A model generated the notes under the pieces. The model searched no databases and was not told where the DNA came from. It saw only the letters and a list, made by a program, of their open reading frames with translations. Position numbers and translations under genes: made by a program. From NCBI GenBank assembly GCA_934695425.1, contig CAKUVH010000003.1, forward strand, positions 75,161-139,160: DNA of 64,000 nt, given 5' to 3'. The stretch comes from an uncultured Eubacteriales bacterium. Its GTDB lineage: Bacteria; Bacillota; Clostridia; Oscillospirales; Acutalibacteraceae. Each line of letters begins with the position of its first letter. Positions within the stretch are counted from its first letter, which is position 1. Positions 27,860 to 36,234 of this stretch are shown one piece after another.

Positions 27860-28744
27860 ATGAATATAAAAGAAATATCTGTTAAATCAATCATAACTAA
27901 ATCTAATCTTCCAGTATGTGATTTTTCAATCAATCCATATATAGGTTGTACTCACGCTTGTAAATATTGCTATGCGAGCTTTATGAAACGATTTACCGGA
28001 CATACAGAGTCTTGGGGCGCATTTCTTGATATAAAACAGTGGAATAAAATCCAAAATCCCGATAAATACTGCAACAAAGAATTTTTCATCGGCTCGGTAA
28101 CGGATCCATATCTCCCCGAAGAAAAACACTACGGAAGGACGAGGGCGTTTCTTAAAGAATTGCAAGGAAGCAAAGCAAAAATAAGTATACAAACGAAATC
28201 TGACTTGGTGTTACGCGATTTGGACCTTATAAAAACATTTCCCGATGCGAGGGTGGGATTCAGTGTTAATACTTTGGATGAGAGTTTCCGAAAAGATATG
28301 GATAAGGCGGTCAGCATAGAACGAAGATTATCCGCTATGAAAGCGTTTCACGAGGCAGGTATCCGTACCACTTGCTTTATATCTCCTATCTTCCCTGAAA
28401 TTACTGATGTGCAAGCGATTATTGAAAGAGTTAAAAATCAATGTAACTTGATATGGCTTGAAAATTTGAATATCCGTGGTGATTATAAGCAGGTGATTCT
28501 TGACTATATTAAAGAGAAATATCCTTATTTAATGCCTTTGTATGATGCCATTTACAGACGTGGCGACAAAACCTATTGGGAACAACTCAACGAGGAAATA
28601 GAAAAATACGCAAGCAAAGAAAGACTAAGATATGTGAGAAACAAGGATAATATCCGCCAGCCTTTCGATGCATCTCCCGTAATCGTAAACTTCTTTTTTC
28701 ATGAACAAATTAAGAAGTCTGCAAAAGTCAGCAATAAAAAATAA
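27860..28744 (+). CDS. Radical SAM protein resembling 'radical SAM mobile pair protein B', solitary
   Basis: About 295 residues. The cluster motif CTHACKYCY (CX3CX2C) lies near residue 30, within INPYIGCTHACKYCYASF, and SVTDPYLPEE and the ISPIFPEITDV segment fit SplB-like radical SAM proteins. From memory it is closest to the family annotated as radical SAM mobile pair protein B, which normally sits next to a partner A on mobile DNA; no partner is here. The reaction is unknown. The gene fills the space between tRNA-Arg(CCU) and a copy of that tRNA's 3' end, which points to integration. A GTG two codons upstream is a less likely start. Confidence 0.8.
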   Translation: MNIKEISVKSIITKSNLPVCDFSINPYIGCTHACKYCYASFMKRFTGHTESWGAFLDIKQWNKIQNPDKYCNKEFFIGSVTDPYLPEEKHYGRTRAFLKELQGSKAKISIQTKSDLVLRDLDLIKTFPDARVGFSVNTLDESFRKDMDKAVSIERRLSAMKAFHEAGIRTTCFISPIFPEITDVQAIIERVKNQCNLIWLENLNIRGDYKQVILDYIKEKYPYLMPLYDAIYRRGDKTYWEQLNEEIEKYASKERLRYVRNKDNIRQPFDASPVIVNFFFHEQIKKSAKVSNKK

Positions 28745-28745
28745 A

Positions 28746-28756
28746 CGTGGACGCCA
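28746..28756 (+). repeat. Right copy of the 11-bp att-like repeat
   Basis: CGTGGACGCCA matches the tRNA-Arg(CCU) 3' end including CCA. It is followed seven bases later by a strong terminator hairpin that would fit the original downstream flank of the tRNA. Confidence 0.7.
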
Positions 28757-28763
28757 GATTATT

Positions 28764-28797
28764 TTATCCTGTCGGATTTGACAGGATAATTTTTATT
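28764..28797 (+). terminator. Strong terminator after the repeat copy
   Basis: A perfect 10-base stem (28764-28773 with 28780-28789) with a 6-base loop and a T-run. The fic -35 element overlaps the loop and right arm. Confidence 0.85.
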
Positions 28798-28806
28798 TGT
28801 TATAAT
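28778..28806 (+). promoter_or_regulatory. Consensus promoter of the fic gene
   Basis: TTGACA (28778-28783), 17 bases, TATAAT (28801-28806). The -35 lies within the preceding terminator hairpin and the -10 is the first half of a palindromic operator. Confidence 0.85.
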
Positions 28807-28840
28807 TGATATAAATTGATATCAATTAGTATCAATTATA
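28801..28840 (+). promoter_or_regulatory. Nested palindromic operator over the fic promoter
   Basis: An 11-base perfect inverted repeat (28801-28811 with 28830-28840, TATAATTGATA) encloses a second 14-base perfect palindrome (28814-28827, AATTGATATCAATT). It covers the -10 and the likely transcription start, where a bound protein would block initiation. Confidence 0.75.
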
Positions 28841-28855
28841 AGGGAGGCGCAAAAT

Positions 28856-30031
28856 ATGCTTACTGCAAATGATTTTATGAATATTATAAATGACTCTAAT
28901 TTTTACAATCTAAAAAAGATGAAAAGCAAATACGGCAATATAAATATCGAAGAAGTAATAAAAATTTTAAAATCTACTTTTTATAAATATATCCCTATTT
29001 GCGATTTCAAAAATAATAATATTACCTATGCCCCATCGTTAATTAACATAAATGATGATGTGTACAAGGTTTTAATTTCGGGAGACGACAATAAAAATTA
29101 CAGCATCGAAAAAATGGAAAATGAAATTCACAGCACTTTGAAAATTGAAAATATAAATTCGGATAGAAACAGCATCCGGAACATACTCGAAGGCGCAGCG
29201 CCTAAAAATAACGACGAAAATAAAATTTACGGAATAAAAAAAGGACTGGATTTTATTTCTGTAAAAAGCAACATCATATCTGAAGAAAATCTCTACAGGC
29301 TTTATATGGAATCTATAGGATTTTACTTAGAAGATGAAAACAAATTACTTGAGGGAAATTATTATCGTCATGACAGCGTCTATGTAGTAGGAAATAAAGT
29401 TTCGCATTGCGGACTCCCCCACCGCCTTCTTAAAAGTTATATGAGCAAATTTATTGATTTTATTAATACTAAAGATGAAATAAACACCTTAGAAAAATCA
29501 GCGGTGATTCATTTTTATTTTGCTTATATACATCCTTATTTTGACGGCAATGGTCGTATGGCAAGGCTTGTGCAATTGTGGTACCTTATTCAGAATGGAT
29601 TTAATGCTGCTTTGCTGGTTTCGTTCTCTAATCTTATTTCAAATACAAAAAATGAATACTACAAATCATTTGAAATCATAGAAGAAAATATTCAAACCCT
29701 AGGTCTTGTAGACGTCACTCCGTTCGTTCGCTACTTTAATAAAAATATTTTTAGTAAACTCAGTATCCCCCGCTCCGAAAAAAGTACAAGTTTGCCCGAT
29801 AAAATCAATTCTCTAATTAGCACCGAACAAATAACTTTTAAAGAAAAAGAATTATTTGCATATGTTATGTCTCACTACGGAAACCAAGAATTTTCTACTA
29901 AAAAACTAGAAAAAGATTTTGGAAATGCAGCTTACGCCACTATTCGAAGTTTTGTTATAAAATTAACAAAATTTGGTATTTTTTCGCAAATTAAATATTG
30001 CGGAAATAGAAATAAATATAAATTAAAATGA
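28856..30031 (+). CDS. Fic-family AMP-transferase-like protein with C-terminal winged helix
   Basis: 391 residues. The Fic motif is HPYFDGNGRMAR, with the catalytic His at residue 226. Fic enzymes usually move AMP from ATP to a target Ser, Thr or Tyr. Upstream, NILEGAAP near residue 107 resembles the Glu-containing inhibitory motif, but without the usual Ser/Thr four residues earlier. The last 75 residues look like a winged-helix DNA-binding domain, common in stand-alone Fic proteins, and could bind the palindromes at its own promoter. GGGAGGCG precedes the ATG. No antitoxin-sized gene adjoins it. Confidence 0.88.
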   Translation: MLTANDFMNIINDSNFYNLKKMKSKYGNINIEEVIKILKSTFYKYIPICDFKNNNITYAPSLININDDVYKVLISGDDNKNYSIEKMENEIHSTLKIENINSDRNSIRNILEGAAPKNNDENKIYGIKKGLDFISVKSNIISEENLYRLYMESIGFYLEDENKLLEGNYYRHDSVYVVGNKVSHCGLPHRLLKSYMSKFIDFINTKDEINTLEKSAVIHFYFAYIHPYFDGNGRMARLVQLWYLIQNGFNAALLVSFSNLISNTKNEYYKSFEIIEENIQTLGLVDVTPFVRYFNKNIFSKLSIPRSEKSTSLPDKINSLISTEQITFKEKELFAYVMSHYGNQEFSTKKLEKDFGNAAYATIRSFVIKLTKFGIFSQIKYCGNRNKYKLK

Positions 30032-30046
30032 TTTTAAAGTTTTTTA

Positions 30047-30075
30047 TTGACAAACATTTTCCAGTATGGTACTTT
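30047..30075 (+). promoter_or_regulatory. Promoter of tRNA-Arg(CCG)
   Basis: TTGACA (30047-30052), 17 bases, TACTTT (30070-30075), 11 bases before the tRNA. Confidence 0.7.
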
Positions 30076-30086
30076 AAATGTGGCAA

Positions 30087-30163
30087 CCGCTCGTGGCGAA
30101 GATGGATATCGCAGCAGATTCCGATTCTGAAGGTCGGGGGTTCAAATCCCTCCGAGCGGGCCA
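30087..30163 (+). tRNA. tRNA-Arg (anticodon CCG)
   Basis: Acceptor CCGCTCG/CGAGCGG with discriminator G and encoded CCA, D stem GCGA/TCGC, anticodon loop TTCCGAT (CCG) on a stem whose outer pair is mismatched, variable loop AGGTC and T arm GGGGG-TTCAAAT-CCCTC. It would read the CGG codon. Confidence 0.9.
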
Positions 30164-30196
30164 ATTATTACCAGTCGATTTAATATATTCTTACCT

Positions 30197-30230
30197 AAAC
30201 TCGGCCTAGTGCCGGGTTTAATTTTTTTTA
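30197..30230 (+). terminator. Terminator of tRNA-Arg(CCG)
   Basis: A 9-base GC-rich stem (30197-30205 with 30211-30219), loop CTAGT, then a run of T. Confidence 0.85.
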
Positions 30231-30277
30231 TAAAATTAATTTTTTTGTAAAAATATATTATATTCTACGAATAACTG

Positions 30278-30306
30278 TTGATATTTATATTACTTTATGA
30301 TAAAAT
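30278..30306 (+). promoter_or_regulatory. Promoter of the 958-residue protein gene
   Basis: TTGATA (30278-30283), 17 bases, TAAAAT (30301-30306) preceded by TGA, about 35 bases before the start. Confidence 0.7.
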
Positions 30307-30340
30307 TCGTGTAATGTAAATAGAAAGGGCGGTAAATTAT

Positions 30341-33217
30341 ATGAACAATAAAGAATTAATAGTAAATTTACAAAAGATGTTTGATAAAGATCAGACAAAA
30401 AAGAAATCTGAAAAAGAAATGACGAAAAATCTAGAATCAATCAAAAGTTTGATAAAGGGTTATTATTCTAAAAGTGAAGATATGGAAACAGCCCTGGGAA
30501 AAGTTGCCGAAGTATTTAAAATTATATCTCGCAAAGAAATGCGCGGTATTAAAGATACTAGTCCTGAAGAGTATAACAAAGCATTACAAGCTATGTATTT
30601 CAGTGAAGATAGATTTAACAAATTGAAAGAGCTCCTTCCGGACTTCAAAGATTATTTCGATGACGTAAAAAGAAAATCTATGAAGGATTGTAGTAGCAAA
30701 CCCGTCAACTACGCTTCAACAATGAAAAAAATTGACAAAATTTTGAATGCTTTAATAAACTCCTCCTCCTTATCTTTAGAGAATACCGATTTACCGGCAC
30801 TGGTATGTTATCTCCTCAAATTAAAAAAACGTATAGAAAAATACAACGATATGGTAGAAAAAGCTAACGCAGACAAAGAGGCGGAAAGAGATACTGGCAG
30901 TAAAGCGGTAAAATTTGGAAAAAATCCATATCTTGGCAACGACGATGACGATGATGATGATGATAACGACAACCTCGACCTAACATCCTCAACCACATCC
31001 CAAGATGAAAAGCCAGCACCGCCAGAAGATAAGCCTCAGCAAAACGATTGGGAGCTTGTAGGAGAGGATTCTTTGGGCATTAAGAACGTAGTAGACGCAG
31101 ACAAAGTGATAGATTTAAATGAGTGCGCAAGAAGTTTAAGAAATTTAGCAAAAAACGCTGAAACTATACACTCGGCAACACAAACCAATTATTCTGGTAC
31201 TAGCATTGAAGCGGGAGCCAGAAATCTTGGGCAAAGAATAAAAGTCGGACTTTTGGGTAAGGATTCCAATAATTTGGTTACAATATCTGGTAAGCTAAAT
31301 GAGATCGCAGGATATATCGACAAATTAAAAAATAATCCTGAGATCAAAGACATTTCAGCTGCTAATAAAGTCAGTACCGATACCATAGATCTTATTGATA
31401 AATATGAAAAAAATAAAATTACTAAAAGCGATCCTTTATACGAAGAAAGAGAAGATTTTGTAAAAACGTCTAAAAAATATTTGAAAGACATACGCGACGT
31501 TACAGAAATTTATAGTAAAAATAAAATAAAGGAAATAGCAGGTGAAATTTCTAACGAAATAGACAGTATATCAGACCCTACTAATCCAAAAGAAAGTTCA
31601 GCTAACTTAAGAAAATTAGCATATATCGCCTTAAAAATAAGAGATAAAACAAAAAATATCCAACAAGCCAAAGATTATGCGGGGAGAGTTCCGCTTTTTG
31701 ATTGTTTCGATACCGCGCTTTCAAAAGCCAAAGATATAGCTTTAGCAGCTGAAAACGCCGTCGGATATGATCAGAGTAACTTAGAGAATATATCCAAACA
31801 CTTAAATAACATTGCAATAAATGATATTGTAAAATCCAATTATACAACATTCGAAAAAGACATTGAGGATGTTAGGAAACTTCTTAGCGGTTACCAAACG
31901 GACAAAATTAATAATAAAGAAGATGCTCTTACAAAGGTAAGAGAAAAATTTATAGAAAAAACTATCACACACTTAGATATAGTAAAAGGAGTTTCTCTAA
32001 AACTTACTCCTGAGGAAAAATTAAAAGAAATAGTAGACAGGCTTTCTAAGGAACTAGAAAAAATAAATATCCAAAAGGGCCAGATGCCGTCGGTATATGC
32101 AGATCAACTAAAACAATTAGCAAAAATCGGCCCGGAAATAAGAAAGGAAACACAGAATCTTCAAAACTATTCTAATTTTTGGAAGTCTGTTACAGATAGT
32201 GCACAAACACTAGCCAATATGTTTACACATATTAATGAAAACAATATAGTAAATATATCCAAAAGCCTGAACAATATTGCACAAAAAACACCTAATTGTG
32301 ATATAGACGAAATTAACAAAACTGAAGTTTTAGCCCAAGAATATGACACTAAAAAATCTGGAGTCACAGATAATTTATCAACGATCAGAAGCAACTTTGC
32401 AATCAAAGTTACGGAGTGTTTAGGAGAAGTAAAAAAAATTACACAAGCCGTTGATGCGCTTAAAAACAACAATAAAGAAAGCAATGAAGAAATTGAAAAA
32501 AGGATTAAAGGCGCCCTGTCAAATGTTAAAAAAGATGTGGCACAACGATTTTGTGAATATATTAAAAACCAATTCAACAATCAACAAAAACTAGAACCCG
32601 AAACAAAAATTATAGATAAAGTTTTGCCATCCCCTAGCAAGATGCAAATAGTAACTGACGAGATTGTAAATCGATTTGCTACGGGGCTTAAGGAAGCAGG
32701 TGGCTTTTTGGGGTGGAAGAAGCATGTAGGCAGCATTTTTCAAATTATTGCTGACAAGTTCCTTAAAGAAAGAAACGACACTATTAAAGAGAATATTAAA
32801 AAATGTTTTGAAAATATAAATAAAATAAATGAAGATGGATACCCAAAAGCAAAATGTAAAGAAGTGCTAAATAATATTAAAAAGTGGGATAATGCAGTAT
32901 TTAAAGAGAAAATCGACGAAATACAAGATATGGGAAATTCGTATTCAACCAACCTAGTCCGGTTACAAGGATTCTTAGGTCAACTTATATATGAGTTTTA
33001 TGGATGTAGTACTGACGGTGTAGTTTTCTTACCTCCGGCGGGAGCAGATTATTCCAAACTTATGAATATATTCAGTTATCAAGAACTATTTTCAAATGTT
33101 GTATCTTTGTACAATAATTTCAATAAAGAAATTGATGATCCTATAAAAGATTACCCTACAGAATGTTTAAAAAATGAGATAAAAAACAACAAAGACAAAA
33201 AAATTGGGATATCTTGA
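30341..33217 (+). CDS. Large helical protein with three degenerate internal repeats, function unknown
   Basis: 958 residues, rich in Lys, Asp, Asn and Glu, predicted mostly helical, with no signal peptide and no membrane segment. An amino region (about 1-195) ends in an eight-Asp run (201-208) and a Pro/Gln-rich linker. Three repeat units follow, each carrying a motif of the form N-[LI]-x-x-I-S-x-x-L-N-[NE]-I-A: near residue 310 (ISGKLNEIA), 478 (ISKHLNNIA) and 633 (ISKSLNNIA). A carboxyl domain (about 740-958) has a more hydrophobic patch (GVVFLPPAGADYSKLMNIF). I recognise no family. It lies in the accessory stretch next to tRNA-Arg(CCG) and is coupled to the next gene by a TTGA overlap. Confidence 0.8.
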   Translation: MNNKELIVNLQKMFDKDQTKKKSEKEMTKNLESIKSLIKGYYSKSEDMETALGKVAEVFKIISRKEMRGIKDTSPEEYNKALQAMYFSEDRFNKLKELLPDFKDYFDDVKRKSMKDCSSKPVNYASTMKKIDKILNALINSSSLSLENTDLPALVCYLLKLKKRIEKYNDMVEKANADKEAERDTGSKAVKFGKNPYLGNDDDDDDDDNDNLDLTSSTTSQDEKPAPPEDKPQQNDWELVGEDSLGIKNVVDADKVIDLNECARSLRNLAKNAETIHSATQTNYSGTSIEAGARNLGQRIKVGLLGKDSNNLVTISGKLNEIAGYIDKLKNNPEIKDISAANKVSTDTIDLIDKYEKNKITKSDPLYEEREDFVKTSKKYLKDIRDVTEIYSKNKIKEIAGEISNEIDSISDPTNPKESSANLRKLAYIALKIRDKTKNIQQAKDYAGRVPLFDCFDTALSKAKDIALAAENAVGYDQSNLENISKHLNNIAINDIVKSNYTTFEKDIEDVRKLLSGYQTDKINNKEDALTKVREKFIEKTITHLDIVKGVSLKLTPEEKLKEIVDRLSKELEKINIQKGQMPSVYADQLKQLAKIGPEIRKETQNLQNYSNFWKSVTDSAQTLANMFTHINENNIVNISKSLNNIAQKTPNCDIDEINKTEVLAQEYDTKKSGVTDNLSTIRSNFAIKVTECLGEVKKITQAVDALKNNNKESNEEIEKRIKGALSNVKKDVAQRFCEYIKNQFNNQQKLEPETKIIDKVLPSPSKMQIVTDEIVNRFATGLKEAGGFLGWKKHVGSIFQIIADKFLKERNDTIKENIKKCFENINKINEDGYPKAKCKEVLNNIKKWDNAVFKEKIDEIQDMGNSYSTNLVRLQGFLGQLIYEFYGCSTDGVVFLPPAGADYSKLMNIFSYQELFSNVVSLYNNFNKEIDDPIKDYPTECLKNEIKNNKDKKIGIS

Positions 33218-33663
33218 AAGCAAATAAAGATCATTTTGAACTATATAATAAAGTCAAGCGGTTCCTGGGATACTTAAAAGTATCTCCTACAGAAGACAGA
33301 AAAAAAGAATTAGAACTTACGCAACAGGAACTGTACGGTGGAAAACAAAGATCATTTGAAAAGTTATTTAGTGAAGGAAAAGAACCCGAAGAAATTGAAA
33401 CAATTGATAAAGATTTTTCAGACAAGGTTTCCAAGTTCTTAGAAACCATAGGAGAGGAACAGGAAAGGACTGGATTTTTTGTCGGTCAATATACCGAACT
33501 TGTAAATAATAAAGAAAATAAGAAGAGCAAAGAAGACATGTGCCATATTTTGCGTGAATGCAAGAAAATAATGGAGAAGAGAGGATTCAATAAAAAAGAC
33601 GAACGTGCTACTGACGACTTCACAATGAATTATAATTATCTTAAAGGTTTAAGACTTAGTTGA
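33214..33663 (+). CDS. Small charged helical protein coupled to the 958-residue protein
   Basis: 149 residues, highly charged, all-helical by composition, no signal peptide or membrane segment. It begins at TTG overlapping the previous stop (TTGA), with only a weak GGGAT upstream, so translation probably depends on the gene before it. Lack of any shared domain prevents a functional call. A frameshift separating a former single protein is an alternative. A terminator at 33688 closes the pair. Confidence 0.65.
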   Translation: MKANKDHFELYNKVKRFLGYLKVSPTEDRKKELELTQQELYGGKQRSFEKLFSEGKEPEEIETIDKDFSDKVSKFLETIGEEQERTGFFVGQYTELVNNKENKKSKEDMCHILRECKKIMEKRGFNKKDERATDDFTMNYNYLKGLRLS

Positions 33664-33687
33664 TCCCAACCGAGTATTACGAATAAA

Positions 33688-33714
33688 AATCAGCCAACTA
33701 ATGGCTGGTTTTTT
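33688..33714 (+). terminator. Terminator after the unknown gene pair
   Basis: A 9-base stem (33688-33696 with 33702-33710) followed by T. Confidence 0.8.
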
Positions 33715-33748
33715 ATTATGCAATTTGTAATATACACATGCTGACGTG

Positions 33749-33778
33749 TTGACTGAAAACTCAAGTTTGTGATATGAT
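33749..33778 (+). promoter_or_regulatory. Promoter of the penicillin-binding protein gene
   Basis: TTGACT (33749-33754), 18 bases, TATGAT (33773-33778) with an upstream TGA. Confidence 0.6.
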
Positions 33779-33823
33779 TTCTTTTATGGATGTTTAAAAA
33801 CATTTTTAGAAAAGAGGCATATA

Positions 33824-36145
33824 ATGCGAAAAACAGATATAAGTAAATACGGAAAATCCAGAACCGAATTCAAAGGCAACGGCGCTGCCCGAAAAGGTCG
33901 GTGCAATAACAAGGGCGCGAGAATTTTAAGTGTATCACTTAAGTTTTTTTGGCGTGCTTTGCTTAGTTTTATTATGGTAGGAATTTTAACGAGTATTTTA
34001 GTGGCATTATCTTTAAACACTTACAAATCCACTATTTTGGAAAATGATATAGCATTAAATATAACTGCGTCCAAAATGGCTTTAACGAGTTTTGTATATG
34101 TAACCAATGACAATGGCGAAGCCGAAGAATACGACAAAGTATATAATCTGGAAAACAGAGTATGGGTAGATTTTAAAGACATCCCAAAAAATATGAAAAA
34201 TGCCATAATCGCAATCGAAGATAAACGATTTTACGAGCACAGGGGCGTTGATTGGTTTAGAACTGTAGGAGCATTCTTTAATTTATTAAAAGGAAATGCC
34301 GCATATGGTGGGTCTACCCTCACCCAGCAACTTATAAAAAATATCACCGAGGATAATCAAGCAAGTCTCACAAGAAAACTTAGAGAAATTTTTAGAGCCA
34401 GTGAGCTTGAAAAAAGGTATTCCAAGGACGAAATTTTGGAATCTTATTTGAATGTAGTAAACTTTGGAAACGGCAGTAGAGGAGTACAAGCAGCAGCAAA
34501 TGTTTATTTTAATAAAAATATCCAGGAATGCTCTCTGGCTCAATGCGCCGCAATAGCAGCAATAACACAAAATCCTACCGCAAATAACCCTATTTATCAT
34601 CCTCAGAATAATAAATTAAGACGAGATGTTGTTTTATCCGAAATGCTTTCTCAGGAAATGATTAGTAGTAAGGAATATAACGAAGCAGTTGAAGAATCAA
34701 ACAACATGGAGTTCGTTTCGGAAATAAATAATCAAACCGAAGCTTTTTCTAATAAAAATATTAGAAGTTGGTATATGGAAACTCTTTTGAGAGACGTTAT
34801 AAATGACCTATGCGAAAAATACAACATAGGCAAATCAACTGCTGAAGATATGGTCTATACCCAAGGACTAAAAATTTACTCAGCTATGGATATGAAAGCT
34901 CAAAAAATAGCAGAAGAAACTTTGAAAAATTCTAAAGTAATGCCTTCGGATTCCAATTTGGAACTGGGTTATATGATGATGGGTCTTGATGGAAGAATTT
35001 TAGCAGTTTTAGGTTCAAGAAAAGAAAAAACCGGAAACTTACTTTACGACAGAGCAAGTGTTGCCAGAAGACAACCCGGTTCTACGATCAAACCTCTTGC
35101 TGCGTATACTCCTGCGATTGAATGGGGATTTTTAAATTATTCTTCCTTGATTCCTGATGAACCGCTTCAAATTGATAGTCAAGGTAATAATGTTATAAGA
35201 AACTGGCCGGAAAACTGGTATAAGAGCTACAAAGGAAATGTCACAGTGCAGTGGGCGCTGGAAAAATCCGCGAATGCTCCCCCGGCTCAAGTTGTAAAAA
35301 TGCTCACTCCTGCAAAGAGCTACAGCTTTTTAACTCAAAAATTACATCTTACAAGTCTGGATAACCATGATGCCACATCTTTAGCAGCGCTGGCTACAGG
35401 AGGAACACACTACGGAGTAACTCCGAGAGAAATGACAGCGGCATTCCAAATTTTTGGTAACGGAGGAAAATACACTAAGCCTTTCAGTTATTTCTATGTA
35501 ACAGACAGAAACGATAAAATCATACTCGACAACCGCGGAAAAAATACTCAACAGGCGATTTCGTCTTCTACTGCAACGATTATGAACAGACTTTTGAGAA
35601 ATGTAATCGTAGGACCTGAAGGAACCGGTAAAGCGGCAAATATCCCGGGATGGAATGTCGTAGGAAAAACAGGAACTACAACAGACGACTATGACAGTTG
35701 GTTCATAGGTGTAACTCCATATGCTGTTGCTGGAATTTGGACAGGCTATGATAATCCCAGAAGAATAAAAGAAACAGCTGCGGCAATTAGAATATGGAAA
35801 CACATAATGACAACCTACCTGGACGGTAAACCCAGCATAGATTTTGAATATGACCCTTCGGTAACTTCGGCTACTTACTGCAAACGAAGCGGAAACTTAG
35901 CAACTACTTCTTGCGGAGAAATTGCTACCGGATATTATTCTGAAAGCAATATGCCCGGAACATGTACATCTCATGGCGGGGCAAGCATTCCGGTTCTTCA
36001 ATACGATAGTTCCTCCGAAAACAATAATTCAACCGAATCAAATTCCGAACCGGAAAATAACAATGAAATTGCCTCCCCCACTTCTTTGCCCGGCACCAAT
36101 TATGAAGCCGGCAACACGCCTGATAAAATTAAAATATTAAGATAA
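33824..36145 (+). CDS. Class A penicillin-binding protein (PBP1a type)
   Basis: A 773-residue bifunctional wall synthase: basic cytosolic tail, one transmembrane anchor (about 41-66), GT51 glycosyltransferase domain (IEDKRFYEHRGVDWF near 133, GGSTLTQQL near 163) and transpeptidase domain with the catalytic STIK (in RQPGSTIKPLAAY), the SAN motif and KTGTT. The tail after about 715 is Ser/Asn/Glu-rich and low in complexity, ending in a Pro-containing stretch. AAAGAGGC precedes the ATG. It has its own promoter and stands as a single gene. Confidence 0.95.
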   Translation: MRKTDISKYGKSRTEFKGNGAARKGRCNNKGARILSVSLKFFWRALLSFIMVGILTSILVALSLNTYKSTILENDIALNITASKMALTSFVYVTNDNGEAEEYDKVYNLENRVWVDFKDIPKNMKNAIIAIEDKRFYEHRGVDWFRTVGAFFNLLKGNAAYGGSTLTQQLIKNITEDNQASLTRKLREIFRASELEKRYSKDEILESYLNVVNFGNGSRGVQAAANVYFNKNIQECSLAQCAAIAAITQNPTANNPIYHPQNNKLRRDVVLSEMLSQEMISSKEYNEAVEESNNMEFVSEINNQTEAFSNKNIRSWYMETLLRDVINDLCEKYNIGKSTAEDMVYTQGLKIYSAMDMKAQKIAEETLKNSKVMPSDSNLELGYMMMGLDGRILAVLGSRKEKTGNLLYDRASVARRQPGSTIKPLAAYTPAIEWGFLNYSSLIPDEPLQIDSQGNNVIRNWPENWYKSYKGNVTVQWALEKSANAPPAQVVKMLTPAKSYSFLTQKLHLTSLDNHDATSLAALATGGTHYGVTPREMTAAFQIFGNGGKYTKPFSYFYVTDRNDKIILDNRGKNTQQAISSSTATIMNRLLRNVIVGPEGTGKAANIPGWNVVGKTGTTTDDYDSWFIGVTPYAVAGIWTGYDNPRRIKETAAAIRIWKHIMTTYLDGKPSIDFEYDPSVTSATYCKRSGNLATTSCGEIATGYYSESNMPGTCTSHGGASIPVLQYDSSSENNNSTESNSEPENNNEIASPTSLPGTNYEAGNTPDKIKILR

Positions 36146-36234
36146 TTAATATCAACATTTTCATTGACCGCATAAAATGTAATTGTAAAAATACTATTGA
36201 TTTTTTCTTTTAATAATTAGAGGAGCTGAAGACG

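Noticed and set aside
30941..30964. Run of GAC/GAT codons as a possible repeat or expansion
   Set aside because: It is a simple acidic run inside the 958-residue protein and is not repeated elsewhere.
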